A program made the position numbers and the translations under genes. From NCBI GenBank assembly GCA_024710405.1, contig JANJUV010000001.1:59979-123978 (forward strand): 64,000 nucleotides of DNA, given 5' to 3'. Under the pieces are notes generated by a model. That model saw only the letters and a program-made list of their open reading frames with translations, was not told where the DNA came from and ran no database searches. Below, piece by piece: positions 17,751-26,026 of this stretch; position 1 is the first letter of the stretch; the number at the start of each line of letters is the position of its first letter. The stretch comes from Bacteroidales bacterium (lineage in GTDB: Bacteria > Bacteroidota > Bacteroidia > Bacteroidales > F082).

Positions 17751-18539
17751 ATGACAATACCCTCACTTGAAGAAATCATTAAGCCAGAAAATCTGGTGTA
17801 TGAGAAAACAGATCTGATGACCGACAAAGCGCTAAGCTATTGCCCCGGTTGCGGACATGGTACAGCGCACCGGATCATAATGGAAGTTATCGAAGAACTA
17901 GGTCTCGAAGAAGATACTATCGGAATTGCGCCCGTCGGCTGCTCTGTACTTGCCTACGAATTCATGAATATTGACATGACCCAGGCTGCCCACGGAAGGG
18001 CTCCGGCTGTTGCTACTGGAATCAAAAGGTGCTGGCCCGACAAAATAGTATTCACCTATCAGGGCGATGGCGACCTGGCAGCCATTGGAACTGCCGAAAC
18101 CATACACGCATGCAACAGGGGCGAGCAGATTGTGATTGTATTCATTAACAATGGTATTTATGGCATGACCGGAGGACAGATGGCTCCAACCACACTTCCG
18201 GGGATGAAATCATCCACCTCTCCTTATGGCCGCGATGTTGAAATGATGGGTAATCCGCTAAAAATCACCGAACTCGTCGCACAACTACCGGGTACGTTTT
18301 TCGTTACCCGTCAGGCAGTGCATACACCTGCTGCGGTAAGAAAGGCTAAAAAAGCGCTCAAAAAAGCTTTTGAAAACCAAAAGGACAAAAAACCAGGTGT
18401 ATCATTTGTCGAAATTGTATCAAACTGTAACTCCGGATGGAAAATGACACCGGTGGATGCAAACAAATGGATGGAAGAAAACATGTTTCCATATTACCCG
18501 ATGGGCGACATCAAAGTTGATGGCCAACTTGTCAAATAA
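17751..18539 (+). CDS. vorA: 2-oxoacid:ferredoxin oxidoreductase beta subunit (ThDP-binding)
   Basis: A 262-residue subunit carrying the thiamine diphosphate site. The ThDP fold opens with LSYCPGCGHGTAHRII, followed by the cofactor motif GDGDLAAIGTAETIHACNRG ending in VIVFINNGIYGMTGGQMAPT (Mg2+/ThDP binding GDG...N-N pattern). It starts four bases after the alpha gene, showing tight co-translation. It pairs with the alpha chain to form the catalytic site. The four-gene order delta-alpha-beta-gamma is as in VOR/KGOR operons of anaerobes. Confidence 0.9.
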   Translation: MTIPSLEEIIKPENLVYEKTDLMTDKALSYCPGCGHGTAHRIIMEVIEELGLEEDTIGIAPVGCSVLAYEFMNIDMTQAAHGRAPAVATGIKRCWPDKIVFTYQGDGDLAAIGTAETIHACNRGEQIVIVFINNGIYGMTGGQMAPTTLPGMKSSTSPYGRDVEMMGNPLKITELVAQLPGTFFVTRQAVHTPAAVRKAKKALKKAFENQKDKKPGVSFVEIVSNCNSGWKMTPVDANKWMEENMFPYYPMGDIKVDGQLVK

Positions 18540-18562
18540 TTAATCAGGAAAGGACTATAACA

Positions 18563-19111
18563 ATGACCGAAGAAATTATCATAGCAGGTTTTGGCGGCCA
18601 GGGCGTTTTATCCATGGGCAAAATTCTGGCCTATAGCGGCATAATGCAGGAACAGGAAGTCAGCTGGATGCCTTCATACGGCCCGGAGATGCGCGGAGGA
18701 ACAGCCAATGTTACCGTAATCATCAGCGATGAACGCATCAGTTCACCCATCCTTACGATTTTCGACACAGCAATTATCCTCAATCAGCAATCGATGGATA
18801 AGTTCGAAAAATCAGTAAAACCAGGCGGCACACTTATCTACGATCCCAACGGTATTACACACCATCCTGAGAGAAAAGACATCAGAATTTTTCAGATCGA
18901 AGGAGCACAGCTTGCTGCCGAAATGGGCAACACAAAAATTTTCAATATGATCGTGCTGGGTGCTTACATGAACGTGAAACCGATAGTTAAACTTGAGAAT
19001 GTAATAAAAGGGTTAAAAAAATCCTTACCCGAACGATATCATAAACTCATCCCTCTGAATGAAGATGCCATCAGGCTCGGCATGAAAAATGTCGCCGAAA
19101 TCGCAAACTAA
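18563..19111 (+). CDS. vorC: 2-oxoacid:ferredoxin oxidoreductase gamma subunit
   Basis: A 182-residue gamma subunit with the conserved start EEIIIAGFGGQGVLSMGKILAYSG, the WMPSYGPEMRGGTANVTVIIS motif typical of this chain, and a C-terminal NMIVLGAYM region. It completes the alpha-beta-gamma-delta complex in the cytoplasm. It follows the beta gene by 23 bases and is the last gene of the unit, closed by a strong intrinsic terminator (19129-19162). Confidence 0.9.
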   Translation: MTEEIIIAGFGGQGVLSMGKILAYSGIMQEQEVSWMPSYGPEMRGGTANVTVIISDERISSPILTIFDTAIILNQQSMDKFEKSVKPGGTLIYDPNGITHHPERKDIRIFQIEGAQLAAEMGNTKIFNMIVLGAYMNVKPIVKLENVIKGLKKSLPERYHKLIPLNEDAIRLGMKNVAEIAN

Positions 19112-19128
19112 GGAATTTTGATAGCTTA

Positions 19129-19162
19129 AAAGCCTTTATCTTCGCGGATAAAGGCTTTTTTT
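19129..19162 (+). terminator. Strong intrinsic terminator of the vor operon
   Basis: A 12-bp perfect stem, 19129-19140 (AAAGCCTTTATC) with 19147-19158, loop TTCGCG, followed by T-rich sequence. It ends only a few bases before the GTG start of the next gene. Confidence 0.93.
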
Positions 19163-19165
19163 GTT

Positions 19166-19945
19166 GTGAACAATTTCCCTGATATAAAACAATTTCTGGA
19201 CGAGAAATATGCCTGCTATAACAGGCCTGAATTTATTGTTCATGACCCCATCAGCGTACCACATCAATTTGCAAAAAAAGAAGATATCGAAATTGCCGGA
19301 CTGATTGCTGCAATATTTGCATGGGGACAACGTAAAACTGCGATCAGTAAAGCAAACCAACTCCTGAGTCTCATGAAGCCATCCCCTTTCGAGTTCCTGA
19401 TGAATGCTGCAGACAGGGATTATCAACCCATGACAGTTTTCGTTCACCGAACCTTCAACGGGGATGACTGCCTGGGATTTCTTCACGGTATCTCATTAAT
19501 CTACAAAAATCTGGGCGGACTTGAGAAAATATTTGCCGATGGCTTTAAAAACAACTACGCTTTCGGTGGCATTAAGTCATTGAGGCAGGCGTTCGCTGTA
19601 ACTGGAATGTTAAACCGAACATTCAAGCACCTGCCCGACCCTGAAAATGGTTCAGCAGCTAAACGCATAAATATGTTTCTGAGGTGGATGGTGCGCAGTG
19701 ACCATAACGGAGTAGATTTTGGAATTTGGAAAACAATCAGTCCGGCTACGCTGATTTGCCCCCTCGACCTGCATGTTGGTAATGCAGCACGTGCATTGGG
19801 CTTGCTCAACAGGAAACAAAACGACTGGAGAGCAGCTATTGAACTTACCGAAGGTCTAAAGACCTTCGACCCGTATGACCCGGTAAAATATGACTTTGCA
19901 CTCTTTGGTTACAGCATGTTTGAGATGCGAAACAAAACTATATAG
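19166..19945 (+). CDS. TIGR02757/DUF2400 family protein
   Basis: A 259-residue protein of a family largely restricted to Bacteroidota and relatives. The family pattern is clear: IKQFLDEKYACYNRPEFI, DPISVPHQFAKKEDIEIAGL, AAIFAWGQRKTAISKANQLL, and later LICPLDLHVGNAARALGLL and EGLKTFDPYDPVKYDFALFG. Function is unknown; the helical layout and the PLDLHVG..AR motif have led some to suggest a DNA-glycosylase-like fold. The start GTG (19166) lies seven bases after the vor terminator hairpin, so it has an unusually cramped 5' region. Its stop overlaps the -7 box of the channel gene. Confidence 0.85.
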   Translation: MNNFPDIKQFLDEKYACYNRPEFIVHDPISVPHQFAKKEDIEIAGLIAAIFAWGQRKTAISKANQLLSLMKPSPFEFLMNAADRDYQPMTVFVHRTFNGDDCLGFLHGISLIYKNLGGLEKIFADGFKNNYAFGGIKSLRQAFAVTGMLNRTFKHLPDPENGSAAKRINMFLRWMVRSDHNGVDFGIWKTISPATLICPLDLHVGNAARALGLLNRKQNDWRAAIELTEGLKTFDPYDPVKYDFALFGYSMFEMRNKTI

Positions 19946-19953
19946 TATTTTTG
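19919..19953 (+). promoter_or_regulatory. Promoter of the potassium channel gene
   Basis: TTTG (19919-19922), 23 bases, TATTTTTG (19946-19953), a perfect -7, starting right after the stop of the DUF2400 gene. The ATG at 19970 lies 16 bases further. Confidence 0.65.
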
Positions 19954-19969
19954 CCGGAACTTATTGATC

Positions 19970-20791
19970 ATGAAAACAAATTCGCAAAAATATAAATGGT
20001 ATAAAATTGTTTTTGAGCACGACACAAAAGCAGGCAGGCTATTCGACGAAATTCTTCTTGGTCTAATCCTGATGAGCGTTGCTGTTGTAATGCTTGACAG
20101 TATCCAGCAAATTAACAACAGCTTTGGAAGATTGCTGCTGACACTGGAGTGGACTTTTACGATACTTTTTACTATCGAGTATCTAATCAGAATCTTTCTG
20201 ACACCCAGGAAATCAAAGTATATATTTAGTTTCTATGGCATCATCGATTTCCTGTCAATAATACCTACTTACCTCAGCCTCATATTTGCAGGAACACAGT
20301 TCCTAATTATCATCAGGGTAATCAGACTTCTGCGCGTATTCAGAATTCTACGCCTTGTACGTTTCACCATGGCATCAGTTTATTTGATCCATGCGCTAAA
20401 ACATTCACGAGAAAAAATCATCGTTTTTCTGGGAACAGTTCTACTCATTGTTACAATTATGGGAGCATTAATGTACATCGTAGAAGGCCCTGAATCCGGC
20501 TTCGACAGTATCCCCAGAAGTATTTACTGGGCAATAGTTACGATAACCACAGTAGGATATGGGGACATTTCTCCTGTTACTGTAACCGGACAGTTCATTG
20601 CATCCTTGCTGATGATCACAGGTTACGCTATCATTGCTGTGCCCACTGGAATCATTACAGCTGAAATGAGCCGCGAAAAAGCAAAAAATCAGGGCACAAG
20701 AGTATGTTTGAAATGCAGCAATACCGATATTGATACTGATGCAGATTTTTGCAAAAAATGCGGCGCTAAAATAAACCAGGGAAAACAATAA
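19970..20791 (+). CDS. Voltage-gated-type potassium channel with C-terminal zinc ribbon
   Basis: A 273-residue ion-transport protein with six transmembrane helices. The S4-like segment has regularly spaced arginines (RVIRLLRVFRILRLVRF), and the pore loop has the K+ selectivity filter TTVGYGDISP. After S6 a short tail ends in a CLKC...CKKCGAKI zinc-ribbon (two CxxC pairs, about residues 246-268). Kv-type bacterial channels often have coiled coils or RCK domains; a zinc ribbon is less usual. The ORF could begin at TTG 19964, but ATG 19970 fits the promoter spacing. It is a single gene facing the lipoprotein genes. Confidence 0.88.
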   Translation: MKTNSQKYKWYKIVFEHDTKAGRLFDEILLGLILMSVAVVMLDSIQQINNSFGRLLLTLEWTFTILFTIEYLIRIFLTPRKSKYIFSFYGIIDFLSIIPTYLSLIFAGTQFLIIIRVIRLLRVFRILRLVRFTMASVYLIHALKHSREKIIVFLGTVLLIVTIMGALMYIVEGPESGFDSIPRSIYWAIVTITTVGYGDISPVTVTGQFIASLLMITGYAIIAVPTGIITAEMSREKAKNQGTRVCLKCSNTDIDTDADFCKKCGAKINQGKQ

Positions 20792-20910
20792 GTAATACAA
20801 ATAAGACTGGACTATCAAAAATTCCTGTAAGTATAAGAGCCCAACAAAGGAAAAAACCTGGAAACTTCCAAAACAATCAGAACAACAAGAGAAATACCTC
20901 CTGCTAAAAA

Positions 20911-20942
20911 AGCAAAGCCGGTCTCCTGAATCAGGAACCGGC
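20911..20942 (-). terminator. Intrinsic terminator after the lipoprotein gene
   Basis: GCCGGT (20917-20922) pairs with ACCGGC (20937-20942), and the inner CCTGA/TCAGG extends it. On the minus strand the hairpin is followed by TTTGCTTTTTT. Confidence 0.8.
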
Positions 20943-20970
20943 CATTGCTTCACGCATCGATTAAGAGAAA

Positions 20971-21432
20971 CTACAAATGTATGCCCCCTCGGGCATGGAT
21001 GGTTTTCTTGTTGTAAAAGCCTTCGATAGTAACATCGAATTCGGCTTGTAGGTTTTGACGCGTAGCTTCTCTCACATCAATATTACCTTGTACACATTTG
21101 TAGAATTCATCCGATGCGCCATGCACTGTTAGCTGACAAGAGGTTGATCCTTCTGCAAAAGAATAACTCCCACTTCCGTCAAATCTTTCGATCAGAATTT
21201 CAAACCTGAGCTTACCTGACACTTCCAGACTTTCGATGACAACTTTCAGCTTTTTGTTTTCCAATTGATACTGAAAAACATCTTCTGAACAGACGTCTTT
21301 ATTGACAAATCCGGTAAGTGACATCTGAAAGACTCCTTCGCAAGGTGCAATCTTTCCGGCCTTCTCTTGTCCGCTGCACGATATCAAGAAGAAAAGAACG
21401 AATAATAATAGTATGTTCCTGAATAAAATCAT
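20971..21432 (-). CDS. Hypothetical lipoprotein
   Basis: A 153-residue protein with a hydrophobic signal and lipobox (LLFVLFFLISCSG, lipidated Cys19). The rest is a small beta-rich domain containing about six Cys and no motif I recognise. It is 28 bases downstream of another small lipoprotein gene on the same strand, so the pair may be one transcript, ended by a good terminator. It probably sits in the inner or outer membrane on the periplasmic side. Function unknown. Confidence 0.65.
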   Translation of the reverse strand: MILFRNILLLFVLFFLISCSGQEKAGKIAPCEGVFQMSLTGFVNKDVCSEDVFQYQLENKKLKVVIESLEVSGKLRFEILIERFDGSGSYSFAEGSTSCQLTVHGASDEFYKCVQGNIDVREATRQNLQAEFDVTIEGFYNKKTIHARGGIHL

Positions 21433-21460
21433 GCAGCATCGCAGTATTCAGATTATATAA

Positions 21461-21874
21461 CTATTTACCTGAAACGCTAACAGTAGTCGTAACACTAAAT
21501 GATTTACCAATGTGGTCACCACTTTTAATGGTACCGGTAATCTTAAAGACCCAATTGCCCGATGTACGCACGAAGAAATTGGGGAAGGTAATTGGCTCGC
21601 CTTTGATCAGAATCATCCCGTTTCCAAGATAAGTGTCATTCTGAAGGCCTCCGGGAGAGATAACCTCAACCTTAATCAACTCATAATCATCTGTTACACA
21701 GGTGATGTAAAAGTCGATTGTCATGGCATCAATAGCGATTGAAGTAGCCGAGAATTGTGGCACATAAGCCGGCGGTGGTGGTGGTGTATCCTCCTTCTTT
21801 TTACAGGCTGATACGGTTACCACGGCAAACATGAGTAATAAACTCAGTGAAAGCAGTACACTTTTTGTTTTCAT
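21461..21874 (-). CDS. Hypothetical lipoprotein with proline spacer
   Basis: A 137-residue protein. Signal peptide and lipobox end at VVTVSACKKKED (Cys24), followed by a PPPPP spacer and a compact beta-sandwich-like domain (TSIAIDAMTIDFYITCVTDDYELIKVEVISPGG is one part, read in pieces). It resembles secreted Bacteroidota lipoproteins of unknown role. It lies 229 bases from the LytTR regulator gene, on the same strand and downstream of it, so it may be in the regulon, but no promoter was found. Confidence 0.65.
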   Translation of the reverse strand: MKTKSVLLSLSLLLMFAVVTVSACKKKEDTPPPPPAYVPQFSATSIAIDAMTIDFYITCVTDDYELIKVEVISPGGLQNDTYLGNGMILIKGEPITFPNFFVRTSGNWVFKITGTIKSGDHIGKSFSVTTTVSVSGK

Positions 21875-22103
21875 AAGCTAAAATTTAGGTTTAAAATGAA
21901 TAACACCGTGAAATTACACAAGATGAAATTGCAATTCAAAGTAACGTCCGTATTTTCTTATCATTCGCGCAGCTATTTTGATTATTCGCAATAAAATCAA
22001 AATCCATATGACCAGACTTCAGGAGTAAGTCAGGAATCAAATAATCCCAAGGCAAGATAATCCAGACTTACCGTGCTTCAAACATACAAAGCCAGGATCA
22101 AAA

Positions 22104-22862
22104 TCATGTAAGTAAATCAAGTGATTTAAGAAAATAGTCCTTTCGGCGACCCGATACCGGCACTTTATCTTTGTTCTTCATGATAATCATTCCTCCGGGT
22201 CCTTTTTCATACGAACTAATCTGATACATATTGACCAAATGAGACTGATGTACTCTGCAAAATCCGGATGGAGTCAGTAGTTCATCAAATTCCTTCAAAG
22301 TTTTGGAGACAAGAATGGATTGGTCATCAGTAGTAATTATATAGGTATAGTTTTCATCTGATTCACAACGGATTATATTATTAATATCCACCACATGTAT
22401 GCTATTTGCCGTGTTGAGTATGATTCTTTTTGCCTGCCCTGAAACAGGGGACAAATGGTCCTCAAGCACCTGAATCTTGGTTTTGAAGGCATCGTCATGA
22501 TGAATAAGGTCGACAGCCTTTTCAACCGCCTGAACCAGTTCAGTTGGGTTAATTGGTTTCAACAAATAATCTACAGCACTCATTCTGATTGCATTAAGTG
22601 CATACTGATCATAGGCAGTAACAAAAATCACGCGATAATCATTCCCGGTTGTTTTCCGCAGCATATCGAAACCGGTTCCGTCGTTCAGCCGTATATCAAG
22701 AAAAACCAGCTCAGGTTTCAATGCTGCAACTTGTGCATAGCCTTCCTTCACCCCTCCTGCTTCACCCACAACCTCTATATCAGGGCAGTACATTTTAAGA
22801 AGATTAAACAGAGCTTGTCGGGCATTAACTTCATCATCAACAATCAATGCTTTTAGTTTCAT
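22104..22862 (-). CDS. LytTR-family response regulator
   Basis: A 252-residue regulator. The N-terminal receiver domain has DDE (9-11), phospho-acceptor Asp in PELVFLDIRLNDG, and the K in VDYLLKPINP. The C-terminal LytTR DNA-binding domain (about 150-252) contains NNIIRCESDENYTYI, SKTLKEFDELL and FCRVHQSHLVNM, with GRRKDYF at the end. The ORF is open to 22901, but ATG 22862 starts exactly at the receiver and leaves four bases after the kinase gene. It should act with the upstream propeller kinase. Confidence 0.9.
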   Translation of the reverse strand: MKLKALIVDDEVNARQALFNLLKMYCPDIEVVGEAGGVKEGYAQVAALKPELVFLDIRLNDGTGFDMLRKTTGNDYRVIFVTAYDQYALNAIRMSAVDYLLKPINPTELVQAVEKAVDLIHHDDAFKTKIQVLEDHLSPVSGQAKRIILNTANSIHVVDINNIIRCESDENYTYIITTDDQSILVSKTLKEFDELLTPSGFCRVHQSHLVNMYQISSYEKGPGGMIIMKNKDKVPVSGRRKDYFLKSLDLLT

Positions 22863-22866
22863 ACAG

Positions 22867-25800
22867 TTAATTATTAAATTTCTGATAAACAGGAATATCA
22901 AAAACTACCTTTGTACCCAACACCTGGTTATTTTCAACAACCTCGCTGATTGAAAAATTAATTCGGGTACGATTTCGTTTATGCAGCAACTCCAATCTTT
23001 CGCGGCAAAGATTAATGGAAATTGATTCGTGTTGCATTGGTTTTGCTTTGTGTTGCAAATCTGATTCAGTAAGTCCGATTCCGTTATCTGTGATCTCAAA
23101 TTGAATGGAATGAGGCAACTGAATGTACCTCAAAATAATCCTGCCTCTGCGCGACACCTTTGAAATTCCATGTTCAATGGCATTTTCAAGAAATGGTTGT
23201 GCGAGCATAGGGGGAACCCATGTAACTTCAGGTATGATTTCAGGGTCAACCAGAATTTGAAAATCGAATCCATTGTTGAACCGGAGAGATTGAAGCTGCA
23301 TGTAAAGGTTGAGTGTCTCTATCTCCTTCTCGAGGGAAATAAACTCGTGCCTGCTGTTATCCAGTATGAGTCTGATCAGTCTGGCAAAACTCGAAAGAAA
23401 AGCACCGGCTTCGCGGCCTTTATGCTCATATATGTAATTCTGTATTGCTGTGAGGGAATTGAAAATAAAATGGGGATTCATTTGCACACGGAGCAGTTTC
23501 TGGTTGAGCTCAACGTTTTGATACGAAAGATTTAATGCAACAAGTCTCCGTCGCCACAAATAAAGGATCGTGGATAACACAAGCAAAGCCAGACCACCAA
23601 TAAACCACCATTTCCTGTACCAGGGCGTTAATACGATGATGCTGAGTCTTGTTTCTTTCTCGCTCAGATTACCATAAGCATCACCTGCGCGCATCTTAAA
23701 AGTATATGTTCCCGAAGGCACATTCGTAAAACTTACAGAACCCTGATTACGGTTTAGTGTTTTCCAATCGTTGTCGAATCCCTCAAGCTTTGAATAAAAC
23801 TGGTATGTGTCAAGCATATCATGCCGGTCGGCTCCAAAATAAATAGTGAAAAAATTCTGATGATACGGCAGACTGATTTCATCAAAGTCGTTCAGATTGT
23901 GAATGACCATTTCATTTGAAGTTTCCAAACCGGCAAGAAAAATCTTGGGGAAACTTTGCTGCAATCCAAGTTTGTCAGGATCTACCACAGCAAGTCCATT
24001 TAGACCTCCGATGATAAACCTGCCATCAGGTAATGGAAAAAAAGCAGAAAGGTCATGCTTAAACTTGAGGTTAATCAAAAAACTATAATCCGTAATCCAT
24101 TCATTATCTATGTGGTAACGCAACAATCCATGATCAGTAAGCATCCATAAAGTGTTGTCAGCTCCAGCTGCCAATTGATAAACCTCAGTATTGGAAAAAG
24201 GCTCACGAAGTTTCAATGATGTAAAAGCATCAACGGAATCATCATAAACATATAAACCTACTCCTGAAGCCCAAATTCTTCCATTTAAATCACTGGTAAT
24301 ATCATAAACCGGACGACTACGTAAAGCAGCACTTCCTTCTTTATCTGTCAGATAGGCAAAGCATTCCTCGTTATGTAGGACCATTCTGTGAATTCCGCCT
24401 GAGGTTGTACCAACCCAGAGTTGGTTTTTGTGATCAATATGCAAACTTGTCATCAGACGCGCATCTGCCTGTTTATCAAAGCATTCGTTCAATTGTCTTC
24501 CGAAACGCTCCTTTCTGATGTCAAACTCAGTAAGCCCCGGACCACCCCAAAATCCAACCAGCAGGGTCTTGTTATCCCTAAAGGCAAAATCATTGTACCA
24601 GTCATGTGTCAGATCCTGAGGACGAAAACGGTAAGCATCAAATCTGTCGGACTCCGGCCGGTAACGGCCAAAACCCCTTCCCGACCAATAACCCAGAAAA
24701 AGATGACCATTAACGGTGTCGGCAATCAAACAGCGTATGTTCCTTGATGTCATATTTTCATGCGAATCAGGATTGAATTTTTTAAATGTTGTCTGAACGT
24801 AGTCAAATAAAAATAGTCCTTCATCACGTGTACCAACATATACTTTATCGGGCTCCAACTGTGCAAAAGAGGTTATCCGGCTCGAAGCAGGTGATTGTTC
24901 CATACCCGGGATATGGAAGTAATACTGAACACCCTCAAGAGGTTGCTTCATAACAGAGACACCATTCTCATGTGAAAACCACATCGTTCCGTTGTTGTCC
25001 TGGTAAACACAAAAAATCTTCTCTCCACCTATTGATTGTGCATCATTGTTGTTCATCCTGTAAAATTGAACATTACCGCTTGGGGCATCGATTTGACAAG
25101 CACCTGATCCTGTGCCTAACCATAGCTTGTTGTTTCTGTCTCTGATCATGCGGTAAACTGTTCCGGTATAGAACTTTCTGAAGAAATCACTCTTCATGTC
25201 ATACAAATAAAGTCCCTCAAGGCCTCCTACCCATAATAACGAATCGTTGTCAGCCAAAATCATCGAAACATCCGTTTCTCTTTTAAATCCGTGACGCTCG
25301 GGCAATGCAACCGGTAATAATCTGAGTGACGAATCCTGAGCCCTATAATGAAAGGGACCCATACCTCTGCCGCCAAAAAATATATCACCGTCAGGCATCT
25401 GATAAAGAGCATGATAATAGTAGTAATGCTGACGCACCCTTGCATGTTCGGTAATTACCGACCTGCTGCCTGTGCGAATGTTAATCTTACCAAGTGTTCC
25501 TCCAAGTGCATCATATAAAAGTATGCTGTCGTTGCTGAAAGCCAGTGCCCTGATATATATACTGTCAACAGGATTAAGTTCATCAATAGTCTCCGTTGAT
25601 CCATAAATTATCTCGAAACTATCTATGGCCGGGTTATAGCGACAAATACCAGCTCTGGTTCCAATATACAACTCACCGTGTGGGGATAATGCCAGTGCAT
25701 TAATTTCGTGATCAGGCAGGGAACCGTGCCGGTCATCATTGAGATACACTTTAAACTGGAACCCATCAAACCTTCCCAATCCTCTGATGCCACCAAACCA

Positions 25801-25983
25801 CAAATAACCTGTTCTGTCCTGAACAATGTGATAAACTGTTCCCAGCCGTGAAACCTGAGTTGGAAGAAATGACTCAAATCTGGCAAATGGATCAACCCGT
25901 ACAGAGAAGTCGGGATAATCACCAGAAGAATAGAGGCTTACAGCCATTAATAAGAAAAGTAATACTACGATTCTGCTTTTCAT
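22867..25983 (-). CDS. Propeller-type sensor histidine kinase (LytS-like catalytic part)
   Basis: A 1038-residue sensor. After a signal peptide (residues 1-19) come repeated two-component-regulator propeller blades to about 690 (repeats such as GYLWFGGIRGLGRFDG, LWVGGLEGLYLYD, LWVGTTSGGIHRM), then a Y_Y_Y domain (about 720-790, FKMRAGDAYGN), and a transmembrane helix near 795-815. The cytoplasmic His_kinase domain has the H-box QMNPHFIFNSLTAIQNYIYE, followed by an HATPase with MLAQPFLENAIEHGI. In Bacteroidota such proteins sense extracellular or periplasmic glycans. The LytTR gene follows four bases later. No polysaccharide-utilisation genes lie beside it in the window, so the ligand is unknown. 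Confidence 0.9.
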   Translation of the reverse strand: MKSRIVVLLFLLMAVSLYSSGDYPDFSVRVDPFARFESFLPTQVSRLGTVYHIVQDRTGYLWFGGIRGLGRFDGFQFKVYLNDDRHGSLPDHEINALALSPHGELYIGTRAGICRYNPAIDSFEIIYGSTETIDELNPVDSIYIRALAFSNDSILLYDALGGTLGKINIRTGSRSVITEHARVRQHYYYYHALYQMPDGDIFFGGRGMGPFHYRAQDSSLRLLPVALPERHGFKRETDVSMILADNDSLLWVGGLEGLYLYDMKSDFFRKFYTGTVYRMIRDRNNKLWLGTGSGACQIDAPSGNVQFYRMNNNDAQSIGGEKIFCVYQDNNGTMWFSHENGVSVMKQPLEGVQYYFHIPGMEQSPASSRITSFAQLEPDKVYVGTRDEGLFLFDYVQTTFKKFNPDSHENMTSRNIRCLIADTVNGHLFLGYWSGRGFGRYRPESDRFDAYRFRPQDLTHDWYNDFAFRDNKTLLVGFWGGPGLTEFDIRKERFGRQLNECFDKQADARLMTSLHIDHKNQLWVGTTSGGIHRMVLHNEECFAYLTDKEGSAALRSRPVYDITSDLNGRIWASGVGLYVYDDSVDAFTSLKLREPFSNTEVYQLAAGADNTLWMLTDHGLLRYHIDNEWITDYSFLINLKFKHDLSAFFPLPDGRFIIGGLNGLAVVDPDKLGLQQSFPKIFLAGLETSNEMVIHNLNDFDEISLPYHQNFFTIYFGADRHDMLDTYQFYSKLEGFDNDWKTLNRNQGSVSFTNVPSGTYTFKMRAGDAYGNLSEKETRLSIIVLTPWYRKWWFIGGLALLVLSTILYLWRRRLVALNLSYQNVELNQKLLRVQMNPHFIFNSLTAIQNYIYEHKGREAGAFLSSFARLIRLILDNSRHEFISLEKEIETLNLYMQLQSLRFNNGFDFQILVDPEIIPEVTWVPPMLAQPFLENAIEHGISKVSRRGRIILRYIQLPHSIQFEITDNGIGLTESDLQHKAKPMQHESISINLCRERLELLHKRNRTRINFSISEVVENNQVLGTKVVFDIPVYQKFNN

Positions 25984-26026
25984 CGGGTCGTTTGATGACC
26001 CCTAAAATACAAAGAAATAACTAATC

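Noticed and set aside
20468..20953. 161-codon minus-strand ORF opposite the potassium channel
   Set aside because: Lies antisense to a clear channel gene; its Cys/Phe-rich composition looks like a shadow.
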